From the NCBI GenBank assembly GCA_031553615.1, contig JAVBLJ010000001.1:40468-104467 (forward strand): a stretch of 64,000 nt of DNA. The letters are read 5' to 3'. Below, in pieces: positions 1-8,298 of this stretch (positions are counted from its first letter, which is position 1; each line of letters begins with the position of its first letter). This DNA is from WQXF01 sp031553615 (GTDB lineage Bacteria > Bacillota > Clostridia > Christensenellales > Aristaeellaceae). The notes beneath the pieces were generated by a model that was not told where the DNA came from, did no database searches, and was given only the letters and a program-made list of their open reading frames with translations. A program made the position numbers and the translations under genes.

Positions 1-516
1 TCGCTGGGGGCCAGTTTGATTGGCCTTCACTGGGTGGACGCAGACGCATACGATAGGCAGGCTACCCCCAGTGGGGCGATTTCGAGAATAGGAGAATTCA
101 ATCTTTCACAGTGGGCTCTGCTTGCGCTGAGCGTACTTTTCTTTGCATTTACCGTGTTTACGACGATCAACTGCATCAGGGCCAAGATTCGCCGGAAGCC
201 GTTTTGGGTGCTGCTGATTCTGCTCGGCTACGGCTACTTGGTATTCGGGTGGCTTACCGGAGGGGTTGAGTTCCGGATCGGGGTGTGTTTGATCGATTAC
301 TCCCGCTGGACGGTTTCGTACACGGGCGAGAACGAAATCCGGATTCTTCTGCCGCTGGGTGCGGCTATCTACTGGTTCATGCGCAACAGGCTCATGGCGC
401 GATATGAGACGTATCAAAAAAAGCGGCGCGGTCAGGGTGAGCCTGGGTTGGTTGACGAGCAGCCGGAGCTTGCGCAAGATTGCGCGGAGGCTTTGACGGA
501 GGAGGACCCTCGGTAG
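1..516 (+). CDS. membrane protein, 5' end cut by window edge
   Basis: The reading frame is open from the first base of the window, so the true start probably lies upstream; the first in-window start (TTG at 16) has no convincing ribosome binding site. The visible part carries three hydrophobic stretches (roughly residues 33-55, 63-86 and 108-122 counted from that TTG), separated by short basic loops, and a hydrophilic acidic C-terminal tail of about 45 residues. I do not recognise a family. It is followed by a repeat-filled gap with no gene, so nothing downstream hints at its role. Alternatives are a complete small three-helix membrane protein or the C-terminal part of a larger one. Confidence 0.6.
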   Translation, partial: SLGASLIGLHWVDADAYDRQATPSGAISRIGEFNLSQWALLALSVLFFAFTVFTTINCIRAKIRRKPFWVLLILLGYGYLVFGWLTGGVEFRIGVCLIDYSRWTVSYTGENEIRILLPLGAAIYWFMRNRLMARYETYQKKRRGQGEPGLVDEQPELAQDCAEALTEEDPR

Positions 517-542
517 AGCACTCGCTTTGGGGATTTGCGGCC

Positions 543-794
543 GAAGGATACCTAATACCGGCGATCGGAAAGCCCTTAGGTCGCCCTCTGGCCACCTTCG
601 TTACGCATCTTTCGAGTATTGCCAGGTAAACGCAGTCGCCCTCCGCCTTCCCGCAGGGCGAACGCAAAGCCCTCTGGTCGACCGTGAGGGCGAAATACCC
701 TCCCAAAGGTAGTCGTTTCGCTCCTGCGGGAGCGACCAGGGGGCTTATCGCTCGCCCCCTGGACTCCTTCTCTGCGCATCTGCCAAGTTTTAGG
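543..794. repeat. dispersed repeat A, copy 1 (REP-like hairpins in inverted pair)
   Basis: This element fills most of the gap between the first two genes. Its right end holds a perfect hairpin, stem CCAGGGGGC/GCCCCCTGG with a 9-nt loop (736-762), followed by GGACTCCTTCTCTGCGCA. Its left end starts GAAGGATA and holds a decayed hairpin (551-580, CCTAA...TTAGG, loop GATCGGAAA). Bases about 664-780 are the near-identical reverse complement of 34612-34720 in copy 3. I see no reading frame that looks coding. Confidence 0.8.
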
Positions 795-852
795 ATGTAA
801 ATGCGCTGGCCCTGCCGCCTTCCCGTTCAGCTATACTTTTCACCCCCCTCAT

Positions 853-887
853 GGTATACTGATGCCAATCTGTACTGAAAGTATACC
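853..887. promoter_or_regulatory. 8-bp inverted repeat upstream of the nucleotidyltransferase gene
   Basis: GGTATACT (853-860) and AGTATACC (880-887) are perfect inverted repeats separated by 19 bp, ending 20 bp before the GTG start. The left arm contains TATACT, which could serve as a -10 box, but no matching -35 is visible. It could be an operator or a leader hairpin. Confidence 0.35.
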
Positions 888-907
888 GTGAATGGAGTGC
901 TGATATC

Positions 908-1660
908 GTGAAAGCGATCATACTGGCTGCCGGAAAGGGCACCCGCTTGCAGAGCGAATCCGCCGATCTGCCCAAGGCGCTGCGCCTGGCGAACGGTCGC
1001 CCGCTCATCTCGTATGTGCTGGAGAATATCGATTTCCTGCCGCCCGAGGACATCTGCATCGTGGTCGGCTTCCTGGGCGATAAAGTGAAGCAGGCTCTGG
1101 GTACGGCCTACCGCTACGTGGAGCAGGCCGAGCAGAAGGGCACCGCCCACGCCACCAAGTACGCGCGCGAGGTGTTCGGCGATTATACGGGGGACATCAT
1201 GGTGCTCTACTGCGATATGCCGCTGCTGAGCCGCGAGACCTACCAGCGCATGTTCGATGAGCACGCGGCCTGCGGCGCGGCCAACACACTGCTGGCAGCC
1301 CACATCCGGCCCATTCCGCCGTTTGGGCGGCTGATCCGCAATGAGCAGGGCGAGCTGTTCAGCATCGTGGAGGATAGCGCGTGCACCCCCGAGCAGAAGC
1401 TGATCGACGAAGTAAACGTGGGCATCCAGGTGATGGATGCGCAGCTGATGTGGAAATACCTCGAGAGGGTGGACAACAACAACCCCAAGCACGAGTATTA
1501 TCTGACCGGCATCGTGGACGTGATGGCTGCGGACGGCCTGAAGCAACACGTGGTACACACCGCACGCCTGGAGGAAACCTGGGGCGTGAATACCATGGAG
1601 GATTTGCGCATGGTGGAGGATGAGCTGCTGCACCAACGCGATTGCGGGGGCGGGCGATGA
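908..1660 (+). CDS. GlmU-like sugar-1-phosphate nucleotidyltransferase (pyrophosphorylase domain only)
   Basis: The 250-residue protein matches the N-terminal uridylyltransferase domain of GlmU. Visible motifs are LAAGKGTRL (6-14), DLPKAL (20-25, with the substrate lysine), EQKGTAHA (75-82), CDMPLL (102-107, metal-binding Asp), EVNVGI around 165, and GVNT near the C-terminus. GlmU is normally about 450 residues with a left-handed beta-helix acetyltransferase half; that half is absent here. The enzyme should therefore transfer a nucleotide from an NTP to a sugar-1-phosphate (UDP-GlcNAc synthesis or a related activated sugar) but not acetylate. The GTG start has GGAG 10 nt upstream. Its stop overlaps the next gene's start (ATGA), so the two are probably translated together, although their functions look unrelated. 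Confidence 0.85.
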   Translation: MKAIILAAGKGTRLQSESADLPKALRLANGRPLISYVLENIDFLPPEDICIVVGFLGDKVKQALGTAYRYVEQAEQKGTAHATKYAREVFGDYTGDIMVLYCDMPLLSRETYQRMFDEHAACGAANTLLAAHIRPIPPFGRLIRNEQGELFSIVEDSACTPEQKLIDEVNVGIQVMDAQLMWKYLERVDNNNPKHEYYLTGIVDVMAADGLKQHVVHTARLEETWGVNTMEDLRMVEDELLHQRDCGGGR

Positions 1661-1746
1661 CGAAACAAGCAATGACGAAACAAGCAATGACGAAACAGGC
1701 AATGAGGAAACAGGCAATCAGAAAACGGGTAACGAAGAAACGGACA
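1657..1746 (+). repeat. in-frame 15-bp tandem repeat (six units) at gene start
   Basis: Three near-identical units ATGACGAAACAAGCA are followed by three increasingly degenerate ones. Every unit is 15 bp, so the frame is kept and copy number changes would only change the length of the basic N-terminal tail. The unit resembles the 15-bp unit at the start of the asparaginase gene (51711-51755). Confidence 0.9.
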
Positions 1747-2325
1747 ATAAGCAGACTGACCGCAGGGAGCCGCACGGCGAGAAGATGGGCCTGCGCCCTG
1801 CTTTGCGGTCTGCTGCTGATGGCGGCGGTGCCCGCGTGTGCTTCGGGGCAGGCTGCGGAGATGGTTACTGTGACCAAGCCGGAGTTTAACCCGGAAGGTC
1901 TGCCGCTGGTACCCGATGTGACGTTGCCCAGCGCGGCGGGCGGGGACATTTCGCTCTCCAGCTTGGCCGGGAAACAGGTGGTGCTCTATTTCTGGGCCAG
2001 CTGGTGCCCCTCGTGCCGCGAGAATTTGGCCGATAAGCAGGCCCTGCACGATTGGATGCTGGAAAACGAGTTTGAGGGCGTGGTGCTGGCGGTCAACCTG
2101 ACCGACGGCATGCGGGAAACGCGCGAGCGCTGCGATGCGTTCATCGCCGAAAACGGCTACACCCTGCCGGTGGTATACGAAGAGACCGGCGTGCTGAGCA
2201 GCCTGTTCAACATCTCCTCCATACCCGTGACGGCGGTGATCGATGCGGAGGGCTACTTAAAGGGCGGCGCGATCGGCGTGCAAACGTTGGAGGAGACCAT
2301 CGCCCTGCTGGAGCTAGGCACCTGA
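1657..2325 (+). CDS. TlpA/ResA-like thiol-disulfide oxidoreductase, membrane-anchored
   Basis: A thioredoxin-fold protein of 222 residues with the redox motif WCPSC at 116-120 and a cis-proline loop (SSIPVTAV) further on, as in TlpA, ResA and the redoxin family. Residues 41-60 form a signal/anchor ending VPAC, which may be a lipobox (Pro at -2 is unusual), so the domain should sit outside the membrane. The start is placed on the ATGA overlap with the preceding gene. The first 30 residues are an odd basic run made of six degenerate 15-bp units (ATGACGAAACAAGCA), five residues each. The next gene, overlapping by one base, encodes CcdA, the usual supplier of electrons to such a protein, so the pair probably reduces extracytoplasmic disulfides. 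Confidence 0.88.
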   Translation: MTKQAMTKQAMTKQAMRKQAIRKRVTKKRTISRLTAGSRTARRWACALLCGLLLMAAVPACASGQAAEMVTVTKPEFNPEGLPLVPDVTLPSAAGGDISLSSLAGKQVVLYFWASWCPSCRENLADKQALHDWMLENEFEGVVLAVNLTDGMRETRERCDAFIAENGYTLPVVYEETGVLSSLFNISSIPVTAVIDAEGYLKGGAIGVQTLEETIALLELGT

Positions 2326-3071
2326 TGCTTACACAATATTTTTCCGTGCCCACCTTCACGGCGGGCATGCTGGTGCTGGTGTTTCTGGAGGGGCTGGCGG
2401 CCTTCCTTTCGCCGTGCGTCACTCCCATGATTCCCGTATACCTGCTATACCTGGGCGGCGATGCCGATCTGAGCCAGGAACCGAACCAAAATGGTAAAAA
2501 GAACCGCCGGAGGTTGCTTTACAACACCGGCGGTTTTGTGCTGGGCTTTACGTTGCTGTTCATGGCGCTGGGCGCAGGCGCGACCGCCGTGGGCCGCCTG
2601 CTGGCCGCGCACCTGAGCCTGCTTTCGCGGCTGGGCGGCGTGGTGCTCATCCTCATGGGGCTGCAAGCGCTGGGTGTGCTGCGCGGCCTGGATCTTTCGG
2701 CGCTGTTTCACCGGAAGGGCGGCGGGCACGATCCTTCGCACGCCCTCACCCCGCTGCGCGCCGTGGCCTTTGGCGCCACATTTGCCGTGGCCTGGACGCC
2801 CTGCGTCGGCGCATACTTGGGCGCGGCGCTCACCATGGCGGGACAAAGCGCTTCGCTGCCCGCCGGGCTGCTGCTGCTCTTCTGCTTCTCGATGGGGCTG
2901 GGCGTGCCGTTTTTGGTGATCGCGCTGCTCTATTCGCGGCTCACCGGTGCGCTGGGCTGGATCAAGCGCCACCTGCGCATCATCCAGATCGTCAGCGGCG
3001 TGCTGCTCCTGTTGTTTGGCCTGCTGATGCTCTTCGGGGTGTTCGGCTACTGGAAAGGATTATTCGGCTAA
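2325..3071 (+). CDS. ccdA: CcdA/DsbD-type transmembrane thiol-electron transporter
   Basis: A 248-residue polytopic membrane protein with six or more hydrophobic helices and the two family cysteines: C31 in SPCVTP in the first helix and a second in WTPCVG about residue 157. Proteins of the CcdA/DsbD-beta family carry electrons from cytoplasmic thioredoxin across the membrane to a partner on the outside. The ATG overlaps the stop of the TlpA-like gene by one base (TGATG), which ties the two together. No cytochrome c maturation genes are visible, so the pathway probably serves general envelope thiol reduction rather than cytochrome assembly. The loop after helix 1 is basic and may face the cytoplasm. 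Confidence 0.88.
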   Translation: MLTQYFSVPTFTAGMLVLVFLEGLAAFLSPCVTPMIPVYLLYLGGDADLSQEPNQNGKKNRRRLLYNTGGFVLGFTLLFMALGAGATAVGRLLAAHLSLLSRLGGVVLILMGLQALGVLRGLDLSALFHRKGGGHDPSHALTPLRAVAFGATFAVAWTPCVGAYLGAALTMAGQSASLPAGLLLLFCFSMGLGVPFLVIALLYSRLTGALGWIKRHLRIIQIVSGVLLLLFGLLMLFGVFGYWKGLFG

Positions 3072-3142
3072 TCGAGCGTCCCTCTGCCGGGGAATCCCGA
3101 AGAATTCTCAAGGGCGATCGATCGCCAGCGATGGCGAAATCT

Positions 3143-4156
3143 CTATATCTCCCGATCCATGAGCGCGGCAAAGCCCCGCGCTCTTTGCATTACCTGGTCG
3201 AACTGCGCGGGGGTGAGCGACTGCGGGCCGTCGCTGAGCGCATGCGCCGGATCGTTGTGCACCTCGATGATCAGGCCGTCGGCCCCGGCGGCGATGGCCG
3301 CGCAGGTCAGGCGATCCACCATCCAAGCCTTGCCCGTGGCGTGCGAAGGATCCACCACCACCGGCAGGTGGCACAGCTGCTTGACCGCCACCACCGCCGA
3401 AAGATCGAGGGTGTTGCGCGTGTAGGTCTCAAACGTACGCACGCCGCGCTCGCAAAGGATCACGTTCTGGTTGCCGCGCGACATGATGTACTCTGCGCTC
3501 ATCAGCCATTCCTCAATGGTGCTGCTCAATCCGCGCTTGAGCAGGATCGGCTTCTGCGTGCTGCCGACCTCCTTAAGCAGCTGGAAGTTTTGCATGTTGC
3601 GCGCGCCGATCTGCAGGATGTCCACGGTAAGCTCGAACATCTCCACGTGGCGCGGATCGACGATCTCGGTCACGATGGGCAGGCCGGTGGCGGCGCGGGC
3701 CCGGGCGAGCAGCTCAAGCCCCTCCTTCTCCATGCCCTGGAACGCGTAGGGCGAGGTGCGCGGCTTGTAAGCCCCTCCGCGCAGCACTGCGGCGCCCGAG
3801 GCCTTCACCGCCTTCGCGATGCCGGTCAGTTGCTCCTCCCCCTCCACCGAACAGGGCCCGGCCATGACGCACAGCCGCTTGCCCCCGATCTCCATATCGC
3901 GAACCTTCACGATGGAATCCTGCGGATGGAACTTGCGGTTGGCGCGCTTGTAGGGCTCGGAGACCTTCATCACGCGATCCACGCCGTCCATCATGCTCAG
4001 CTTGTCCACATCGAGCACCGATACGTCGCCCACCGCGCCGATCACCGTGTTGTTATCGCCCGAGGATACATCGGCCTTGAGCCCTTGCTGCCGCAACGAC
4101 CCCGCGACCTCTTCAATCTCCTGCGCGCTCGCGCCGTATTTCATGATGACGATCAT
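3143..4156 (-). CDS. aroF: 3-deoxy-7-phosphoheptulonate (DAHP) synthase, AroF type
   Basis: Catalyses the first step of the shikimate pathway: phosphoenolpyruvate plus erythrose 4-phosphate gives DAHP. The 337-residue protein has a short N-terminal ferredoxin-like regulatory domain (about 1-70, with MIVIMK start and EEVAGSL) followed by the type I-beta barrel, with MAGPCSVE, GGAYKPRTSPYAFQG, TEIVDPRH, GARNMQNF, LLKRG and VDPSHATGK motifs. The start at the MIVIMK methionine is preceded by AGGAAG; an upstream in-frame ATG lacks support. It converges with ccdA; a small hairpin (3122-3137) lies just past its stop. No other aromatic pathway gene is nearby. Confidence 0.93.
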   Translation of the reverse strand: MIVIMKYGASAQEIEEVAGSLRQQGLKADVSSGDNNTVIGAVGDVSVLDVDKLSMMDGVDRVMKVSEPYKRANRKFHPQDSIVKVRDMEIGGKRLCVMAGPCSVEGEEQLTGIAKAVKASGAAVLRGGAYKPRTSPYAFQGMEKEGLELLARARAATGLPIVTEIVDPRHVEMFELTVDILQIGARNMQNFQLLKEVGSTQKPILLKRGLSSTIEEWLMSAEYIMSRGNQNVILCERGVRTFETYTRNTLDLSAVVAVKQLCHLPVVVDPSHATGKAWMVDRLTCAAIAAGADGLIIEVHNDPAHALSDGPQSLTPAQFDQVMQRARGFAALMDREI

Positions 4157-4323
4157 GGAATGCACTTCCTTTCGAGCGATCGAAGCCAATCGTCCAATGT
4201 TTCGTAGAGTATATCATGCCCGAACCTGCGCCGCAACAGCGCGCCAGGTTGTTTTTGCGAGAAACAAATTTGTAATCGTTTTCATCTGTTTCGCTATTTC
4301 TTGGAAAAATGCGCACCTTTTCC

Positions 4324-4352
4324 TTTACATATCGGTCATAACACGGTACAAT
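4324..4352 (+). promoter_or_regulatory. sigmaA-type promoter for the lipoprotein gene
   Basis: TTTACA (4324-4329), 17 bp, TACAAT (4347-4352). It lies about 70 bp upstream of the TTG start in the divergent gap with aroF. Confidence 0.65.
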
Positions 4353-4420
4353 GGCAGACAAAGAGGCTGGCGATTCCTGCCCTCTTTTCTGAATCATCCC
4401 TGGAAACGGGTGAATGTTGA

Positions 4421-5209
4421 TTGAAAAGGCGATGCCTACTCTTGCTTTTTATCTGCCTGCTGTCGTGCTGTGCCACGGCGGCGGCTTCGTCGTCTAAAAA
4501 TTCGGATTCAGTGGTCGCGCCGGTGCCTACGCTCATGCCCTCGCCCCCGCCGCCCGATGTAGGCACCACGCCCCCCGAGCTTATGCCCGATACCACGCCG
4601 CAGCCCCGCAACTGGGTCAAGGCCGGGCCGGTCTCCTTCGATGCGGACAAGCTTACCCTGGAGGAGCGCGCCAGCATGATCCGGCAACTGCAGCTCTCCA
4701 TCCAGCGCTCCTCCATGGCCAACTACGAGCTGGTCGCGGGGCTGGAGACCTCCCGCGAAAAGCCTTGCTTCAAGGGACAGAGCGCGCGCTTCCGGCAGAC
4801 GCTGTACGGCGATGATTCCGAGGAGTTTCAGGTCACGATGACGCTGACCAACATCCTGCGCGGCGAGGAGGCCGACGCGATCGCTCTGCCGCTTTTGCAG
4901 CAGGCCTTCACGCGGGAGGATGTGCTCAAGAACAACATGGAGTTCATCGTCTGCGATTTCGACGTGTCCGTAACCGCATCCGACCCCAACATGCCGATAC
5001 TGATCGCGCAATACGATTTTGTCGCGGTTTCCGATTCCGGTCGGCCGATCGAGCGGCCCATGCTGCTCACCAGCGTCGACAATATGCTGACCCTGTACCC
5101 CGGCGGCAATGGAACGCTGCAAGTCATTGTCACCGCCGAGAAGGGCACCTACCCCACCATCCTGTATCTCAAAGAGATTTGGTTTTCGCTGCTGGAGCCG
5201 GGAGCGTAA
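4421..5209 (+). CDS. lipoprotein of unknown function
   Basis: A 262-residue secreted protein. The hydrophobic leader ends in LLSC (13-16), a good lipobox, so it is probably lipid-anchored on the outer face of the membrane. Residues 30-60 are a Pro/Ser/Thr-rich spacer of the kind seen in several proteins of this window. The rest looks like a beta-rich globular domain with one Cys (in EKPCFKG) and a second (VCDFDV); I do not recognise it. The TTG start is the only one giving a complete leader; the ribosome binding site is weak. The LytM-like gene starts 53 bp downstream with its own AGGAGG, so the two may form an operon working on the cell wall. Confidence 0.75.
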   Translation: MKRRCLLLLFICLLSCCATAAASSSKNSDSVVAPVPTLMPSPPPPDVGTTPPELMPDTTPQPRNWVKAGPVSFDADKLTLEERASMIRQLQLSIQRSSMANYELVAGLETSREKPCFKGQSARFRQTLYGDDSEEFQVTMTLTNILRGEEADAIALPLLQQAFTREDVLKNNMEFIVCDFDVSVTASDPNMPILIAQYDFVAVSDSGRPIERPMLLTSVDNMLTLYPGGNGTLQVIVTAEKGTYPTILYLKEIWFSLLEPGA

Positions 5210-5262
5210 CACGGGCGGATCGATCCCGCCAGATATTCCGCCAAACAAAAGGAGGAAATAGG

Positions 5263-6264
5263 ATGAGAAACCGGAAACATGCGTGGCTCGTACGGTTCCT
5301 TTGCTGCGGGCTGATGCTGTGCTTCGCATGGACGGCGCTGGCTGCGGAGGCGCCGGTGACCACCCGCGATACCGTTTCGTTTGTGTACGGCAACCGGGTT
5401 CTGCGCCGGAAAAAGGTCACGTTCTATCCGGATGTATACGCCTATAACCACACCGAGTACGGCCTGCAGCCCTTCGATGGCGCGGTGCCCGAGCGGTTCT
5501 TTGTGGTCGATGGCCAGGGCAAGTATGCGCTCGCGCCCATCGTGATGGATGTGGCCGACGCGGTGCGCACCCGTCTATATGGCGGCGATGTGGGCCGGGT
5601 GGCGCTGTTCTACGGCCAGTACACCGAAAAGGTGCGTTCCTCCGACAAGCGTTGGGGCTACTCCGGCATCCATGAAGGCATGGATTTTATTTCCGAAAGC
5701 GGCCATCCGCTCTATGCGATCCTGGAGGGCGAAGTGCTGCGCATCGGCCGCAACAAGGATGGCGCCATCGCCATCTACAACGAGGAATATAACACCACCA
5801 TCCTCTACCTGCACACCAAAAACGTACAGGTCAAGTACGGCGACCGGATCGCGGCGGGTACGCTCATCGCCCACGAGGGCAAGCGCGGCGCAGGCGATTA
5901 CTACACCCACATCGAGGTGCGCTTTGGCCGCCACACCTCGCCTAAGCCCTACCGCAACGTGACGCTGGAGAGCGATCTGCCGTACGATTTCTTCATTCGA
6001 GCGCTGGGCATCACCCCCTCCGACCGGGACCCGGTGACCGCCGAGGCCGTGCTGGAGGCCGAGCAGATGCGCAAGGCCGCCGAAGCCGAGGCCGAGGCCG
6101 CCCGCAAGGCTGCCGAGGAAGAAGCGGCGCGTCTCCTGGCGACCCCTTCCCCCGCACCCACGCCCGAGATCGTGGTGCAGGATGAGCCGGTCGACGAACT
6201 CCCCCCAGGCTTCGGCTTCGAAAGCCCCAACGCGACGCCGCTGCCGACTTTACCGCCGAAATAG
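5263..6264 (+). CDS. LytM/M23-type peptidase-fold protein, secreted, altered HxH motif
   Basis: A 333-residue protein with a signal peptide (1-28), a unique N-terminal region, and an M23 (LytM) fold at about 125-230. The first metal ligands are present: H137 and D141 in HEGMDF, and the helper histidine H184 in YLHTKN. The final motif, normally HLHFEV, reads YTHIEV (214-219), so the first His of HxH, the general base in LytM, is replaced by Tyr while the metal-binding His is kept. The enzyme may be inactive, acting as a wall-binding or regulator protein. A coiled, Ala/Glu-rich stretch (about 265-300) and a Pro-rich tail follow. The start is set by AGGAGG 8 nt upstream. The TAG stop coincides with the first three bases of repeat B copy 1. 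Confidence 0.85.
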   Translation: MRNRKHAWLVRFLCCGLMLCFAWTALAAEAPVTTRDTVSFVYGNRVLRRKKVTFYPDVYAYNHTEYGLQPFDGAVPERFFVVDGQGKYALAPIVMDVADAVRTRLYGGDVGRVALFYGQYTEKVRSSDKRWGYSGIHEGMDFISESGHPLYAILEGEVLRIGRNKDGAIAIYNEEYNTTILYLHTKNVQVKYGDRIAAGTLIAHEGKRGAGDYYTHIEVRFGRHTSPKPYRNVTLESDLPYDFFIRALGITPSDRDPVTAEAVLEAEQMRKAAEAEAEAARKAAEEEAARLLATPSPAPTPEIVVQDEPVDELPPGFGFESPNATPLPTLPPK

Positions 6265-6545
6265 CGCTGGCGCGCTCGAACGCAAACGCTGAGGCGTTCA
6301 CGTTCGGAGGAGGGTGCGCGCTGAGGCGCGGCCTCCCGTTGGTCGGGAAGGGAGGAATGTTTTCCTCCGCTCGGCCCTACGGGCTACGGGCCTGCGGGCC
6401 CCTCGTCTACGGAAAACTCCCCGCCCGCCCGGCAAAGCCGTGCGATACGAATGGGGTCGAGGGACTGCGGCCCCTCGAGCTCCCTGGGGGCGGCTTCGCT
6501 TCGCTGGCCGCGGGTTTCCGCTGCGGCAGGTTTTCTGTTGAGGCG
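6262..6545 (+). repeat. dispersed repeat B, copy 1 (sense with the upstream gene)
   Basis: Starts TAGCGCTGGCGCGCTCG; the TAG is the stop codon of the LytM-like gene. Contains several potential hairpins, among them GCGCGCTGAGGCGCG, GAGGAATGTTTTCCTC, a GGGCC/GGCCC series and CCCCTCGAG blocks, so an RNA copy would be strongly structured. Very similar to 17269-17535 in the same sense and to 6700-6968 and 63780-64000 in the reverse sense. Confidence 0.85.
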
Positions 6546-6564
6546 GGTATCTATTCATAATGCG

Positions 6565-6612
6565 CAAAAAGGGCCTAGGAGGAGGAACGATGTTCCTTCC
6601 CTAGGCCCTCTA
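6565..6612 (-). terminator. rho-independent terminator between convergent genes
   Basis: AGGGCCTAGG (6570-6579) pairs with CCTAGGCCCT (6600-6609); an inner GGAAC/GTTCC stem tightens the loop. Read on the reverse strand the hairpin is followed by five T, which suits the rtcB transcript; it may also stop forward transcription. Confidence 0.75.
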
Positions 6613-6699
6613 TTAAAGTATTAAAACCAAACCGCTATAATACCGAGCCACCGCAAGGCTGGAAAGCACTTCCACTTAAATCCCGCCGCAGCGAAAAAA

Positions 6700-6968
6700 C
6701 CCCAGGGCCAGCGAAGCGCCGCCCCGGGGAGCTCGAGGGGTCGCAGCCCCTCGAATCAATTCGTATCGCACGGCTTTGCCGGGCGGGCGGGGAGTTTTTC
6801 CGTAGACGAGGGCGAGCATAGCGAGCCGTAGCCCCGCAGGGCCGAGCGGAGGAAAACATTCCTCCCTCCCCGACCAGCGGGAGGCCGCGCCTCAGCGCGC
6901 ACCCAGCCCCTCGAACGGAAACCGCCTCAGCGTTTCCGTTCGGGCGCGTCAGCGCTCGCGTTCGGGCG
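6700..6968 (-). repeat. dispersed repeat B, copy 2 (sense with rtcB)
   Basis: Reverse-oriented copy placed symmetrically to copy 1 around the terminator. Its outer end, GCGCTGACGCGCCCGAACG, is present twice in tandem; the first copy encodes the last residues of RtcB and the second supplies its TGA stop. The adjoining CGAACGGAAAC/GTTTCCGTTCG forms a perfect 11-bp stem. Confidence 0.85.
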
Positions 6969-8172
6969 CGTCAGCGCCTGCCTTGTAGTTATAGACGGGG
7001 CGGATGGTCTCGGTGACTTCTACGGTGGGGCCTATTTGGGCCAGGATATTCTCCATGGGTTTGTAGGCCATGGGGCATTCGTCCAGCGTGTCCGGGCCCA
7101 CCGAGGTGGTGTAGATGTCGGCCATCTGTTTTTTGTATTCGGACACGGTGAAGCTTTGCCGGGCTTGGCCACGGCTCATGAGGCGACCCGCGCCGTGGGG
7201 GGCGGATTGGTTCCACTCCGCGTTGCCCTTGCCCCGGCAGATCAGGCTGCCATCGCGCATGTTGATGGGGATGAGCAAGCGCTCGCCTTCTCGGGCCGAG
7301 ACCGCGCCCTTGCGCAGGATGCGCGCCTCCATGTCGATGTAGTTGTGAACGGTGGTGAACTGATCGGCGATATCGAGCTTCATACCCTTCACGATCTCGC
7401 TGACCATGGCCTGGCGATTGAGCGCGGCGAACTGCTGCACCAGCGCCATATCGTGTAGGTAATCCTCAAACAGCGTGCCGCTGACGTAGGCCAGCGCCAG
7501 CGAGCCGGTGCGCTTGCTTTCGCTCTTGAGCTTCTTCAGCGCGCCCTGCAGCTCCTTGTGGCGGCCCTCGGTGCGGTAGCGCTGCACGAGCGCTTCCTTC
7601 TCCTGGGCGGTGGGCTCGTTTTGCTGCTCAAATCCGGCCATTTGGTAGGCTTTGGCGATCTCCAGGCCCAGGTGGCGGCTGCCCGAGTGCACCACCAGGT
7701 AGAGCCGCCCGGCCTCGTCGCGGTCGACCTCGATGAAGTGATTGCCGCCGCCCAGCGTGCCGATGCTGCGGTAGGCGCGATCGTGATTTATGCCCTTCTT
7801 CCAGCGCAGCCGATCCAGGTCGATCTCCGCGGCCAGCGGGTGGGCTTTGTCGCGCACGTCAAACCCCGAGGGAATGCGCTCGCGAATCACCTTATCGAGC
7901 TTGGGCAACTCCAGGCGGCGCTGCTCCAGGATCACGGTCTCCATGCCGCAGCCGATATCCACGCCCACCAGGTTAGGCACCACCCTGTCGGTGATGGTCA
8001 TGGTGGTGCCCACGGTGCAGCCCGCGCCTGCGTGCACATCGGGCATGATGCGTATGCGGCTGTCCGCCGCGAACGCCTGTCCGCACAGCTCCTGAATCTG
8101 GGCGCGGGCGGCGTCCTCCAGCGAGTCGGCGTACACCAGCGCGTTGTTGTATTTTCCGTAGATTTCAATCAT
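6949..8172 (-). CDS. rtcB: RtcB-type RNA-splicing ligase
   Basis: RtcB joins RNA 2',3'-cyclic phosphate (or 3'-phosphate) ends to 5'-OH ends using GTP and Mn2+, in tRNA or rRNA repair. The 407-residue protein has DVHAG (45-49) and GVDIGCGM (70-77, Mn-binding Asp and Cys), GTLGGGNHFIE, HSGSRHLG, VHNY, and SAPHGAGR holding the histidine that becomes guanylylated. Length is usual for the short RtcB class. AGGAGA precedes the start, and a 13-bp direct repeat lies just upstream. The last eight residues (ADAPERER) and the stop codon are read from repeat B. No RtcA or RtcR regulator is nearby. Confidence 0.95.
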   Translation of the reverse strand: MIEIYGKYNNALVYADSLEDAARAQIQELCGQAFAADSRIRIMPDVHAGAGCTVGTTMTITDRVVPNLVGVDIGCGMETVILEQRRLELPKLDKVIRERIPSGFDVRDKAHPLAAEIDLDRLRWKKGINHDRAYRSIGTLGGGNHFIEVDRDEAGRLYLVVHSGSRHLGLEIAKAYQMAGFEQQNEPTAQEKEALVQRYRTEGRHKELQGALKKLKSESKRTGSLALAYVSGTLFEDYLHDMALVQQFAALNRQAMVSEIVKGMKLDIADQFTTVHNYIDMEARILRKGAVSAREGERLLIPINMRDGSLICRGKGNAEWNQSAPHGAGRLMSRGQARQSFTVSEYKKQMADIYTTSVGPDTLDECPMAYKPMENILAQIGPTVEVTETIRPVYNYKAGADAPERER

Positions 8173-8187
8173 GGTTTTCTCCTAAAT

Positions 8188-8213
8188 AATCCTTTTCCTG
8201 AATCCTTTTCCTT
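8188..8213. repeat. 13-bp tandem duplication upstream of rtcB
   Basis: AATCCTTTTCCTG and AATCCTTTTCCTT lie side by side, 16-41 bp upstream of the rtcB start codon, in its leader. Confidence 0.8.
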
Positions 8214-8298
8214 AGTATACAGCATTTCCGATTCGATATGGAACGAAAAGGGGGAAGAGCTGTAAAACTCTTCCCCGTGAAGGATGCTGCGGGCGCGG

